From: an uncultured Lachnospiraceae bacterium
GTDB lineage: Bacteria > Bacillota > Clostridia > Lachnospirales > Lachnospiraceae
Assembly: GCA_902775895.1 (NCBI GenBank)
Contig: CACYNO010000009.1
Coordinates: 1-58,149, forward strand
Reading direction: 5' to 3'
DNA: 58,149 nucleotides
Positions within the stretch are counted from its first letter, which is position 1. The number at the start of each line of letters is the position of its first letter. Positions 43,853 through 52,285 of the stretch are shown here, in pieces. Made by a program: the position numbers and the translations under genes. The notes below the pieces were generated by a model. That model had not been told where the DNA came from. It made no database searches and was given only the letters and a program-made list of their open reading frames with translations.

Positions 43853-43963
43853 GTCACCGCTGGTGACATAATTGAACCCGGACGAATCGTTCCTTGATCA
43901 CGTCTGGATGTAAACCAGATGGAGGATGTCACATTAGACCAATGATCAGATCATATAATGTGA
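43853..43963. other. Gene-free stretch with inverted repeats
   Basis: GTCACCGCTGGTGAC-like palindrome at 43853-43867, and arms TCACATTA (43929-43936) and TAATGTGA (43956-43963). They lie between convergent genes. No function can be assigned. Confidence 0.35.
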
Positions 43964-44015
43964 TGTTCCTGTTTTCTTAAAAACTAATGTTACTCTAATC
44001 TTTTTAAAATACCCT

Positions 44016-44225
44016 CTATTTTTTATGGTTGGTCAATCCGCAGATATAATCCATACTAACATCATAAAATTTGGAAAGAATAATTAGAGAATCTACGGGA
44101 ATGCGCGTAATACCAAGCTCGTAATCACTGTAAGTCTTTTGACCTACATGGAGCAGATCCGCAATATGTGTTTGAGTATATTCGTGATCTTCACGAAGTT
44201 CTCTGATTCGATCTCGGTAGTTCAA
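44016..44225 (-). CDS. Small XRE-family transcriptional regulator
   Basis: A 69-residue regulator, MNYRDRIRELREDHEYTQTH, IADLLHVGQKTYSDYELGIT, PVDSLIILSKFYDVSMDYI. It diverges from the repeat-protein genes at 44527 and 46137. A palindrome inside the opposing promoter is a candidate operator, so it may control those surface proteins and itself. Confidence 0.9.
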   Translation of the reverse strand: MNYRDRIRELREDHEYTQTHIADLLHVGQKTYSDYELGITRIPVDSLIILSKFYDVSMDYICGLTNHKK

Positions 44226-44287
44226 AACGACATCTCCATTTTAGTGAAATAATCTTTTTATATGATGCCACGAAAGGGATAGATTTA

Positions 44288-44316
44288 TTGACTTATAGAG
44301 TTATAAACTCTATAAT
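44288..44316 (+). promoter_or_regulatory. Promoter of the 44527 gene with an embedded palindrome
   Basis: TTGACT (44288-44293) and TATAAT (44311-44316), 17 bases apart. Between and over them lies a near-perfect 21-base palindrome at 44294-44314 with arms TATAGAGTT/AACTCTATA. A further half site AGAGTTATAA occurs at 44360-44369. A long leader of about 200 bases, with no other gene seen, separates the promoter from ATG 44527. Confidence 0.65.
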
Positions 44317-44526
44317 AAAATTGTAGATTTTTTTACAAAGAAAATAGTTTGAGAATTATTAGAGTTATAACCACTAAAACAGTCAGATGCGTCTTTTTAA
44401 GGATATGTAAGGTTGGATAATAACAATGAATTAATAATTGGTTAAAGGAGGTAGGATATTAAGTTTACTATTGGATGAAAAGATAAGTACCTAAAAAAAT
44501 TATTTTAAAAAAGGAGGATTATCGAC

Positions 44527-46110
44527 ATGAAGAAAAGAATATTGACCCCTGTTATTATTTCTATGTGTCTTGGTGTTGGTCTGAGTTGTACAACACCTAT
44601 ATTTGCCGTTACAGACAAAACAAGTTCATCCGTTGTTTTGGCAGCAACTGATGTGACAACAAATAACAAAGAGTTATACAAAAAGATAGAAAATGTTGTA
44701 TGGAAAACCAATCGTTTGGATGGGGCATATAAACATATATTTAAAGATGGTGTTGATCAAATATATGAAGGCATTCTTGATAATGACTATAGCCTAACCG
44801 GAAGATATAAGCATGTTGAGAATAAAAAGATTTCTAAGATAGTTAAATTTGAAAAAGGGGAATATCCTGGTTATAGTGCGGGATACATTATTTATCTTGA
44901 TGGAGGGGGTACGTATTTTTACTTTATAGATGATAAAAACTCTCTCATGCGTGCGGAACCGGGAACAGCGAAAGGGAGTATTGTAAATTATAGTGGTGGA
45001 TCTTCTTTAAGCAAATCAGATATGACAGTTAAAAAATTTTTATCAACTGTTGTAGATAAAAAAAGCAAAAATGGCTGGTATAAAGAAAACGGTGGATATA
45101 AATACTACAACTATGGGAAAATGTACACAGGATGGCATTATATGGGTAGTGCTGAAGGCGAGAAAACTCCACATTGGTCATACTTTGGAAAGGATGGCAA
45201 GATTTATACAGGCTGGCGAAGAATGGGAAAGGTTGAGGGCGAAAAGACCGTACACTGGTCATATTTCGGACCAAACGGCTGGCTGAGGACAGGCTGGCAG
45301 CAGATGGGTACAGGAACAAGTAATCCAGATGGAAATGCTGCGAAGCATTGGAGTTATTTTGGTGGCAATGGATGGTTACGTACAGGCTGGGTACAATTAG
45401 GCAAAGGAACGAGTAATCCTGACGGAAATGCGGCAAAGCACTGGAGTTATTTTGGAAACAATGGTTGGTTGAGAACCGGTTGGCAACAGTTGGGCAAAGG
45501 TACTTCAAACCCAGATGGAAATGCTGCAAAACATTGGAGTTATTTTGGTAGTAACGGTTGGCTTCGTACAGGTTTGGTTACGCTTGGAAAAGCCGATGGC
45601 GAAAAAGTATCACATAAATCCTACTTTGGAAATAATGGCTGGCTGAGAGTGAATCAAAACATTACTGTCAGTGGGACAAATTACAAAGCAGATAGTAGGG
45701 GATGGTTGACTGTATATGCTAATGTGAAAATCTTGACTGTAAACAAATCATGGACCTCATCATATTCAGGTAGCAAAAACAGTTTGTATAAACTTGATTT
45801 CAATACATGGAAAAGAATGATAGAAAAAGAGTGGCGGAATAATGACTTACTTGGATCAAGTGCAAGGGTAGGAAAGCAAGTAACATTGAAAGGTAAGAAA
45901 GTAATATCATGGACTTCTTCCTCAAAAGCATTTGACATAAAGGCATTAAATCCGGGAGTTTATTGCATTCTTGTCAATGGTAAGTATTCAGGTGCTTTTC
46001 AAGTATATGATGATGGAACAGTAAGGTATTGTGCTAATTATACCGAAAGCGGATGGGGAAAGTCAGGTAAAGTGGAATCAGGAAACTTAATACGTCATGA
46101 AACAATATAG
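44527..46110 (+). CDS. Secreted cell-wall-binding repeat protein
   Basis: A 527-residue exported protein. The signal peptide ends near PIFAV. Residues about 45-175 form a domain with no family I recognise. From about residue 181 come the repeats: an opening unit NGWYKENGGYKYYNYGKMYT, two short units (AEGEKTPHWSYFG type), three long units (TSNPDGNAAKHWSYFG) and a cap (GKADGEKVSHKSYFG). The C-terminal 130 residues (SWTSSYSGSKNSLYKLDFN onward) are unique. AAGGAGG precedes ATG. It is followed 26 bases later by a relative, so the two form an operon. Confidence 0.85.
   Translation: MKKRILTPVIISMCLGVGLSCTTPIFAVTDKTSSSVVLAATDVTTNNKELYKKIENVVWKTNRLDGAYKHIFKDGVDQIYEGILDNDYSLTGRYKHVENKKISKIVKFEKGEYPGYSAGYIIYLDGGGTYFYFIDDKNSLMRAEPGTAKGSIVNYSGGSSLSKSDMTVKKFLSTVVDKKSKNGWYKENGGYKYYNYGKMYTGWHYMGSAEGEKTPHWSYFGKDGKIYTGWRRMGKVEGEKTVHWSYFGPNGWLRTGWQQMGTGTSNPDGNAAKHWSYFGGNGWLRTGWVQLGKGTSNPDGNAAKHWSYFGNNGWLRTGWQQLGKGTSNPDGNAAKHWSYFGSNGWLRTGLVTLGKADGEKVSHKSYFGNNGWLRVNQNITVSGTNYKADSRGWLTVYANVKILTVNKSWTSSYSGSKNSLYKLDFNTWKRMIEKEWRNNDLLGSSARVGKQVTLKGKKVISWTSSSKAFDIKALNPGVYCILVNGKYSGAFQVYDDGTVRYCANYTESGWGKSGKVESGNLIRHETI
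45070..45715 (+). repeat. Repeat region of the 44527 protein
   Basis: Units of about 28 and 31 residues share GW-x2-(M/L)G and HWSYFG. The three long units differ only at a few positions in protein, with more third-codon change than the copy at 6.6 kb. Confidence 0.8.
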
Positions 46111-46136
46111 AATATTTATTCGGGAAGGAGCTCCTT

Positions 46137-47405
46137 ATGAAAAAGAAGATTAATACAATTAAAAAAATGGCTATTGCTGCTTTGGTTTCAGCCAGTGTAA
46201 TAACTCCTGTAGCAGCAACTGTTGTGCCCGTTACCGTACAGGCAGCCACAAAAAACGGTTGGAAAAATGAAAACGGGGGATGGAAATATTATAAAAACGG
46301 TAAAGCATATACCGGCTGGCATAAAATGGGAAAGGCTGAAGGTGAAAAGACAGAACATTGGTCTTATTTCGGTAAAGACGGCAAAATTTATACCGGCTGG
46401 CGGAAAATGGGAAAGGCTGAGGGAGAAAAGACCGTACACTGGTCATATTTCGGACCGAATGGCTGGCTACAAACGGGCTGGCAGCAGTTGGGTAAAGGGA
46501 CGTCAAATCCTGACGGGAATGCAGCGAAACACTGGAGTTATTTCGGACCAAACGGTTGGCTACGAACAGGTTGGCAGCAGATGGGTAAAGGAACAAGTAA
46601 CCCTGATGGAAATGCTGCAAAGCACTGGAGCTATTTCGGCAGCAACGGCTGGCTACGAACAGGTTGGCAGCAGATGGGTAAAGGGACAAGTAACCCGGAT
46701 GGAAATGCTGCAAAGCATTGGAGTTATTTTGGTGGTAATGGATGGCTTCGTACAGGTATGGTGACACTTGGTAAGGCAGACGGAGAAAAAGTGACACATA
46801 AGTCATATTTCGGAAGCAACGGATGGCTTGTAACCAATAAGACATTTAAATTGTCGGGAAAGACATATAAAGCAGATGGTAGAGGGTGGATAAAATATTC
46901 AGATGCAAGTATTTCGCCTGCACTATATCCTGAGGATGTATGGTCAGGTATTTATAAGATAGAAGTGCGACTAAATAATGGTTCACATATATATCTGCCT
47001 TCGTTTTTAACGGGATGGTTTTATGAAGGAATTGAACCTCACGGAAATTATGGATATGGTATGTATGTGATTGATTCAGTGAGAGGTACATATTTTCTAA
47101 ATTATTCCAAATATGTTGGAAATAAGGTTTATTACGGAAAAGATTATTTCAAAGTTAATGCAAACAAAGTATTCATAGGAGGGCAGGAGTCTATAATTGA
47201 TATTGCTATTAAAACGGGCAGTAAAATGCCTACAAATGACAAGCATCATATGTATAGGAAGATTGGAAACGTAGGCGGAAAAATTTATTATATTGAGTTT
47301 TCTACGCCCGATAGTATACTACCTTATGGTGCGCCAGCTATTGTTCAAAATGAGTATTATGAAGAATTTGCAGAAAAAATAGTCAAATCTGCATGGGTGG
47401 AATAA
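46137..47405 (+). CDS. Secreted cell-wall-binding repeat protein
   Basis: A 422-residue exported protein with a signal peptide ending near VQAAT. Unlike its relatives it has no N-terminal domain: the repeats start directly (NGWKNENGGWKYYKNGKAYT), with two short units, three long units and the cap. Residues about 255-422 form a separate C-terminal domain (YPEDVWSGIYKIEVRLNNGS onward) unrelated by eye to that of 44527. So the same anchor carries different cargo domains. GGAAGGAG precedes the ATG. Confidence 0.85.
   Translation: MKKKINTIKKMAIAALVSASVITPVAATVVPVTVQAATKNGWKNENGGWKYYKNGKAYTGWHKMGKAEGEKTEHWSYFGKDGKIYTGWRKMGKAEGEKTVHWSYFGPNGWLQTGWQQLGKGTSNPDGNAAKHWSYFGPNGWLRTGWQQMGKGTSNPDGNAAKHWSYFGSNGWLRTGWQQMGKGTSNPDGNAAKHWSYFGGNGWLRTGMVTLGKADGEKVTHKSYFGSNGWLVTNKTFKLSGKTYKADGRGWIKYSDASISPALYPEDVWSGIYKIEVRLNNGSHIYLPSFLTGWFYEGIEPHGNYGYGMYVIDSVRGTYFLNYSKYVGNKVYYGKDYFKVNANKVFIGGQESIIDIAIKTGSKMPTNDKHHMYRKIGNVGGKIYYIEFSTPDSILPYGAPAIVQNEYYEEFAEKIVKSAWVE
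46255..46892 (+). repeat. Repeat region of the 46137 protein
   Basis: Same order of units as at 45070: opening GW unit, two short, three long, one cap. The match between the two genes extends to the DNA. Confidence 0.8.
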
Positions 47406-47448
47406 TTTGATAAAAATAGAAAGTATGCAGAAATACGGAGGAGTCGGA

Positions 47449-47886
47449 ATGGATAATAAAATTAGTATTGGCAACGCCGGGGAATATTTTGTTGCCGGAG
47501 AACTTGAGCGAAGAGGATTTACCGTGGCTTTGCCAATGTCAAATGTTAAAGATTTTGACATATTGGGAATAAATAGAACAACTCAAAAACAATGTGCTAT
47601 TCAGGTTAAGACCACAAAGAATTCAAAGAAAGAATGGATGCTTAATAGGAAAAGTGAAGAGTTGGTTTCTGATAAAATTTTTTACGTGTTTGTAAATATA
47701 GAATCGGAAAAAGTACCGGAATATCATATTGTACCAAGCAGTATAGTTGCTGACAGGATTAGTGAAAGCCATAAAAAATGGCTTGAAACGCCCGGGAAAA
47801 ATGGACAACAACACAATGATGTAGACATAAGGACATTTACGGATGAAACTGACGAATTTTTAGATAATTGGAGTTGTCTGGAGTAA
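47449..47886 (+). CDS. PD-(D/E)XK nuclease-like protein
   Basis: A 145-residue protein of the DUF4365/restriction-like fold: GNAGEYFVAGELERRGFTV, then KDFDILGIN with the acidic residue, and CAIQVKTTKNSKKEW as Q-V-K. Such small nucleases occur in defence and mobile regions; substrate unknown. ATG 47449 has GGAGG upstream and is preferred over 47407. It follows the repeat proteins by 43 bases and may share their transcript. Confidence 0.7.
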   Translation: MDNKISIGNAGEYFVAGELERRGFTVALPMSNVKDFDILGINRTTQKQCAIQVKTTKNSKKEWMLNRKSEELVSDKIFYVFVNIESEKVPEYHIVPSSIVADRISESHKKWLETPGKNGQQHNDVDIRTFTDETDEFLDNWSCLE

Positions 47887-47962
47887 GGGGGGTATATATA
47901 GTACATCAGTATAGATTAATACGACAGATGGTAAAAACATGATATGACAATTGGAATACAGT

Positions 47963-48002
47963 AAATAAGGAGGGCTAGGACTTTTTGCCCTCCTTATTTT
48001 GT
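47963..48002 (+). terminator. Terminator after the repeat-protein operon
   Basis: 13-base stem AAATAAGGAGGGC/GCCCTCCTTATTT with TTT. It is strong and probably works both ways. Confidence 0.9.
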
Positions 48003-48042
48003 CTGGTTATGTGAGCGGAAGCTTGATAAAAGTGATTTATAA

Positions 48043-48453
48043 TCACATCCCAATCTTTTTATTGATCTGTTTAACCCTGTGACGGGTTATCAGATATATG
48101 ATCAGCCATATCACAATGAACCCCGCGACAAATATCACAGTAAATATCCATATTGCATAAGATGGCAAATATCCGTTTATCAGATAAAACACCAGATAAT
48201 CAAAATAGAGTACCGCCATATGTATGATGGCGGCAAAGGCTATGTGAAGCCTTTCGGTTTTGTAAATGCCGCTGATCCCTCCGGCAACAAAGGCCATAAC
48301 TACTGAACTTATAACTGCCGTAAATAATTTTTCCACGCTCACCGAGCTGACAACACCTGACGAATTCAGTGCAGCGTAGATGATGGCGAGGATCACGGGA
48401 CCGGCCCATGCGCTTAAAAACCCTCTTAAGAAAAATGTTTTCACAAAACTCAT
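48043..48453 (-). CDS. DUF3021 family membrane protein
   Basis: A 136-residue protein with four predicted membrane helices, FFLRGFLSAWAGPVILAIIY at the start. DUF3021 proteins are typically encoded right after a LytTR regulator, as here, with a four-base overlap. They may sense a membrane signal or restrain the regulator. No experimental function is known to me. Confidence 0.85.
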   Translation of the reverse strand: MSFVKTFFLRGFLSAWAGPVILAIIYAALNSSGVVSSVSVEKLFTAVISSVVMAFVAGGISGIYKTERLHIAFAAIIHMAVLYFDYLVFYLINGYLPSYAIWIFTVIFVAGFIVIWLIIYLITRHRVKQINKKIGM

Positions 48454-48896
48454 AGTCCATACCTCCTTTTTATGTCAGCAAAGCATCTTCTTGATACATA
48501 ATCAGTAAAACCGCTTTTGAATTCCGCATCAACGCCGCCTGATATTGTTGTGATAAAACGATGGATCCTCTTTCGGTTACCGATAGAGGATTTATTTATC
48601 CTGATAAAATCAGGCGGGAGCATTTCCTCAATTTCGTAAAGTCTTTTACGGATAAAATGTTTTTTGGCGTTACTGTCAACAGCATACGTTTTTCCGTTTA
48701 ACACCGTAATGCAGTCAATTTCACTTAAGCTAAGAATCCGTATCTCGTCGTCGCTGTAGGCTGCTATAGAATCGGATGAAGGGTTTGCCGTAACTATTGC
48801 CTCAATTTCATCAATCACGGCACTTCGTTCATGAACCGTAGCGACAACTTCTTCATCTTTTTCTTTGTCTATGATCAATCTGAACTTCAATGTCAT
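48450..48896 (-). CDS. LytTR-family DNA-binding regulator
   Basis: About 148 residues, with a LytTR domain in the C-terminal two thirds: LSEIDCITVLNGKTYAVDSN, RKRLYEIEEMLPPDFIRINK, SSIGNRKRIHRF. There is no response-receiver domain. It forms a pair with DUF3021, a one-component arrangement common in Firmicutes. ATG 48896 starts the conserved MTLKFRLIID, but its AGGAGG is only two bases away, so ATG 48914 remains possible. Confidence 0.88.
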   Translation of the reverse strand: MTLKFRLIIDKEKDEEVVATVHERSAVIDEIEAIVTANPSSDSIAAYSDDEIRILSLSEIDCITVLNGKTYAVDSNAKKHFIRKRLYEIEEMLPPDFIRINKSSIGNRKRIHRFITTISGGVDAEFKSGFTDYVSRRCFADIKRRYGL

Positions 48897-49046
48897 TTCC
48901 TCCTTGCAGACCATATTATAAACATCCGGGGGATTTTTTGTTGAAAAAACACATGAACGGTAGAAAAAAAACGGTCATCGGTTTATTATATATTCCATAT
49001 ATTATTGTTTTTAATTGCATGACATTGTTAAATTGGGGTAATTATT

Positions 49047-49571
49047 ATGGTTATTTTGATCACAGGCGCATCTCATACCGGAAAGACACTTCTGGCGCAA
49101 AGGATGCTTGAAAAATATAACTATCCTTATCTGTCTATCGATCATCTGAAGATGGGACTTATAAGAACCGGCAATACCGATCTTACACCGGAAGACGATG
49201 AGGATCTTACCGGTTATCTTTGGCCTATTGTTCGGGAGATCATTAAAACTGCAATTGAAAATGGTCAAAGCCTGATCGTAGAGGGGTGCTATATTCCCTT
49301 TGACTGGAGAAAGGATTTTGATAAGAATTATTTATCGTCCATCCGTTTTATATGTCTGGCAATGACTGAAAAGTACATAAAAGATAATTTCGATCAGATT
49401 ATCAGGCACGAGTCGGATATTGAATCCAGATTCGTTGATACGGATTGTTCCATCGAAAGTCTTACTGCAGATAATAGGCAATATATTGACGGGTTTCAAC
49501 GAGCCGGAGAAAGAGTTGTGCTAATCGACCATGATCACAAAAGGGCAATGGAAGATATACTTGGTCTGTAA
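49047..49571 (+). CDS. P-loop nucleotide kinase-like protein
   Basis: A 174-residue AAA/adenylate-kinase-like protein: Walker A GASHTGKTLL at residues 7-16, YLSIDHLKMG, and LIVEGCYIPFDW in the Walker B position. It resembles 2-phosphoglycerate kinase-like or zeta-toxin-like folds, but lacks a partner antitoxin. Substrate unknown. A terminator follows. Confidence 0.78.
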   Translation: MVILITGASHTGKTLLAQRMLEKYNYPYLSIDHLKMGLIRTGNTDLTPEDDEDLTGYLWPIVREIIKTAIENGQSLIVEGCYIPFDWRKDFDKNYLSSIRFICLAMTEKYIKDNFDQIIRHESDIESRFVDTDCSIESLTADNRQYIDGFQRAGERVVLIDHDHKRAMEDILGL

Positions 49572-49611
49572 ATTCAGATTTGCATAAAAAAACTATATGT
49601 ATTATCATTGA

Positions 49612-49645
49612 CGATACTATAACACAAGATATAGTATCGTTTTTG
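49612..49645 (+). terminator. Terminator of the kinase-like gene
   Basis: ACGATACTATA/TATAGTATCGT perfect 11-base stem and T5. Confidence 0.9.
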
Positions 49646-49671
49646 ATTGCAGGACATATGTGAGGAAAAAA

Positions 49672-50514
49672 ATGGGTGATAAGAACAGGATCATAAAACC
49701 GGAGGATTATGCAGAGCCCCGGTGCCTTCTCGGCGAAGAGACATACGGCAGCGCGCCTTCTGCGATAATGGTCCCTCAACAAAGAATAGTGGAAAAGATG
49801 GACGAGTACATGAGCCGCAGAGACTACGACGGTGCGGAAAGACATCTGCTTTACTGGCTCGAAGAGGCGCAGCTTGGCAAAGACAAGGGCGGGGAACTCA
49901 TGATAAGAAACGAGCTTGTGGGTCATTACAGGAAAGTGGGTAAAAAAGAAGCCGCAATGGAACACGGTGAAAAAGCGCTTGTGCTTCTAAAGGAACTGGG
50001 CCTGGAGAACTCCACCAGCGGAGGGACGACTTATGTGAATCTTGCAACTGCCTGCAATGCTTTTGATGAAAACGAGAGAGCGATGGAACTTTTTGAAAAG
50101 GCAAGAGCGGTTTATGAGAATAACGGTAATACCGGAAAAGAACTGCTTGGCGGTCTCTATAACAATATGGCTCTGACCTGTGTTTCACTGAAAAGATACG
50201 ATGAGGCATTTGTGTATTATGACAAAGCGATCAATGCTATGAGTCATGTGCATGCAGGTGAACTGGAGATAGCGATCACATACCTTAATATGGCAAATGC
50301 ATATGAACTTCGGGATGGCTTAGAGGCAAGCGAGGGAAAGATAAACGAGCTTCTTGATAAAGCGTCCGATCTTCTGTCAGATGACCACGGTGCACAGGAA
50401 GGATACTACGCATTTGTCCTTGAAAAGTGTGCGCCCACATTTTCATACTACGGATATTTTGCAGATGCGGAATATATGGATAGAAAGGCAAAGATGATAT
50501 ATGAAAGGTCTTGA
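49672..50514 (+). CDS. Tetratricopeptide repeat protein
   Basis: A 280-residue helical protein with TPR units such as YVNLATACNAFDENERAMEL, LYNNMALTCVSLKRYDEAFV and TYLNMANAYELRDGLEASEG. Such proteins form scaffolds. ATG 49672 has GAGGA upstream, while GTG 49660 is an alternative. Its 3-prime end overlaps the DUF4037 gene by 14 bases, which implies they work together. Confidence 0.87.
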   Translation: MGDKNRIIKPEDYAEPRCLLGEETYGSAPSAIMVPQQRIVEKMDEYMSRRDYDGAERHLLYWLEEAQLGKDKGGELMIRNELVGHYRKVGKKEAAMEHGEKALVLLKELGLENSTSGGTTYVNLATACNAFDENERAMELFEKARAVYENNGNTGKELLGGLYNNMALTCVSLKRYDEAFVYYDKAINAMSHVHAGELEIAITYLNMANAYELRDGLEASEGKINELLDKASDLLSDDHGAQEGYYAFVLEKCAPTFSYYGYFADAEYMDRKAKMIYERS

Positions 50515-51442
50515 GATTTCAAAGGCATTTTTTGAAGAATACGGCAGGCCGATGCTTATGGAGCAGTTTCCGGAGTTGATGCCTTATCTTGCGGCAGGTC
50601 TTTGCGGAAGCGGTTCGGAGTGTCTGGGATATGATGATGATGTATCGACGGATCATGACTATGAGCCGGGATTTGTTATTTTTCTTCCCGGTGAGGATAT
50701 GGTGGACAGACAGACTGCCTTCAAACTGGAGAGAGCCTATGCGAAACTTCCCAAGGAATTCATGGGGCTTAAAAGAAGCCTGATGCAGCCTGTGGGCGGT
50801 GCGAGGCGTGGCGTTATCCGCACGGAGGAATTCTTTTCTGAAAAATGCGGAAGAGGGGACGGCGTGCTTTCGTATGATGAGTGGGCAAGAACTCCTGAGT
50901 ATGCATTGCTTGAAGCCGTAAACGGAAAGATTTTTTTTGACAACTATGGAGAGGTGACAGCCATAAGAGAGAGGCTGTCATACCTTCCTGAAGATGTGAG
51001 AAAGAAAAAGCTTGCAGGCAATCTTCTGCTCATGGCCCAGTCGGGACAGTACAATTACATGCGGTGTATTTCCCATGGAGAGGAGGGCGCAGCCCAGCTT
51101 GCGGTGGCGGAGTATGTAAAAGCTGCGATGAGCGTTGCATTTCTATTGAACAAAAAATACCAGCCATTTTATAAGTGGAGTTTCCGTGCTATGAGGGAAC
51201 TGGAGAGATTATCCATCGAAGCTGAACTTCTCGAGTATCTCATCACTACGCCCAATGATAGTGAAATGGCAGAAGAAAAGTACAGGGTTATCGAGGGGAT
51301 AGCGGCAGACTATATTGACGTTCTTATAGACGAGGGCATTACAAAGGCTATTTGCGGAGATCTGGAAAAACACGCCTATTCGGTAAATGACGGTATAGAG
51401 GAGTCAGAACTTCGCAACATGCACATTCTTTCGGCAATTTGA
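50501..51442 (+). CDS. DUF4037 nucleotidyltransferase-like protein
   Basis: A 313-residue protein. The N-terminal third has LCGSGSECLGYDDDVSTDHD, a GS-x(n)-D-x-D arrangement of polymerase-beta-type nucleotidyltransferases, followed by the helical DUF4037 domain. The substrate is unknown; it may modify a small molecule or protein. It is coupled to the TPR gene upstream. Confidence 0.82.
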   Translation: MKGLEISKAFFEEYGRPMLMEQFPELMPYLAAGLCGSGSECLGYDDDVSTDHDYEPGFVIFLPGEDMVDRQTAFKLERAYAKLPKEFMGLKRSLMQPVGGARRGVIRTEEFFSEKCGRGDGVLSYDEWARTPEYALLEAVNGKIFFDNYGEVTAIRERLSYLPEDVRKKKLAGNLLLMAQSGQYNYMRCISHGEEGAAQLAVAEYVKAAMSVAFLLNKKYQPFYKWSFRAMRELERLSIEAELLEYLITTPNDSEMAEEKYRVIEGIAADYIDVLIDEGITKAICGDLEKHAYSVNDGIEESELRNMHILSAI

Positions 51443-51467
51443 TTTACGAAACGGAGTTTAAACGGAT

Positions 51468-52175
51468 ATGATCATACACGGACTGCAAAAAATGACATTA
51501 CTGGACTTCCCGGGACACGTGGCATGCACGGTGTTTCTTTCGGGATGCGATTTCAGGTGCCCATTTTGCCACAATTTTGATCTTGCCTGCGGAAAAGAAG
51601 CGCCGCTCATGGATGACGTCGAACTGCTGAAATTCTTAAAAACCAGAACGGAGCTTCTTGACGGAGTAGCATTTACCGGAGGGGAACCTTGCTTGCATAA
51701 GGAACTGCCCGAACTGATAAAAAAGATCAGGGAACTGGGATTTCCGGTCAAGGTGGACACCAACGGCTACCATCCCGAAATGATAAAAACGCTTATTGAC
51801 GGATCTTTAGTGGACTATTATGCCATGGATATAAAAAACAGCAGGGAAAAGTATGCCCGGACCTGCGGTATAGATACTGTCGATATGGGAAAGATTGAAA
51901 AAAGTATTGATCTTATCATGAGGGAGGCTCCGGATTATGAGTTTAGGACGACTTGTATAGATGAGCTCCACGAGGTCTCGGATTTCGAGGACATGGGTTC
52001 CATGATAAAAGGGGCAAAACGATATTTCCTTCAGGCTTTTACAGACAGGGAAAGCGTGCCCTTCGGTAATCTTCATGCTCCTGAATATAAAAAAATGCTT
52101 GAGTTTTCTGATATTTCCCGCAAATATGCGGATATTGTGGAAATAAGGGGAATGGACAAAATGCACAAGATATAG
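51468..52175 (+). CDS. nrdG: Anaerobic ribonucleotide reductase activating protein
   Basis: A 235-residue radical SAM enzyme that makes the glycyl radical on NrdD. The cluster motif is Cys27-x3-Cys31-x2-Cys34 in SGCDFRCPFCHN, followed by GVAFTGGEPCLHKEL. It is longer than the E. coli type (about 154) and of the pyruvate-formate-lyase-activase-like group. It stands before nrdD, reversed from the commoner nrdD-nrdG order. Confidence 0.92.
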   Translation: MIIHGLQKMTLLDFPGHVACTVFLSGCDFRCPFCHNFDLACGKEAPLMDDVELLKFLKTRTELLDGVAFTGGEPCLHKELPELIKKIRELGFPVKVDTNGYHPEMIKTLIDGSLVDYYAMDIKNSREKYARTCGIDTVDMGKIEKSIDLIMREAPDYEFRTTCIDELHEVSDFEDMGSMIKGAKRYFLQAFTDRESVPFGNLHAPEYKKMLEFSDISRKYADIVEIRGMDKMHKI

Positions 52176-52194
52176 AATAATGTATTTTTTTCAA

Positions 52195-52233
52195 CACTAT
52201 ATATTGACACATACTTCTCCCGATGATAAAGTA
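52195..52233 (+). promoter_or_regulatory. NrdR box overlapping the nrdD promoter
   Basis: ACACTATATATTG at 52195-52207 fits the NrdR consensus (ACACWATATWTTG) fully. It overlaps the -35 TTGACA (52205-52210). A -10-like TAAAGT is at 52228, 17 bases on. One box was seen; NrdR usually uses two. Repression when dATP/ATP is high is expected. Confidence 0.75.
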
Positions 52234-52285
52234 AGTTTCACATGTTAGTGAGATAATAAGTAGTATCATCGAGAGGAGTTTTTTT

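Noticed and set aside
45029-45529. Minus-strand open frame opposite the repeats of the 44527 protein
   Set aside because: Shadow of the tandem repeats.
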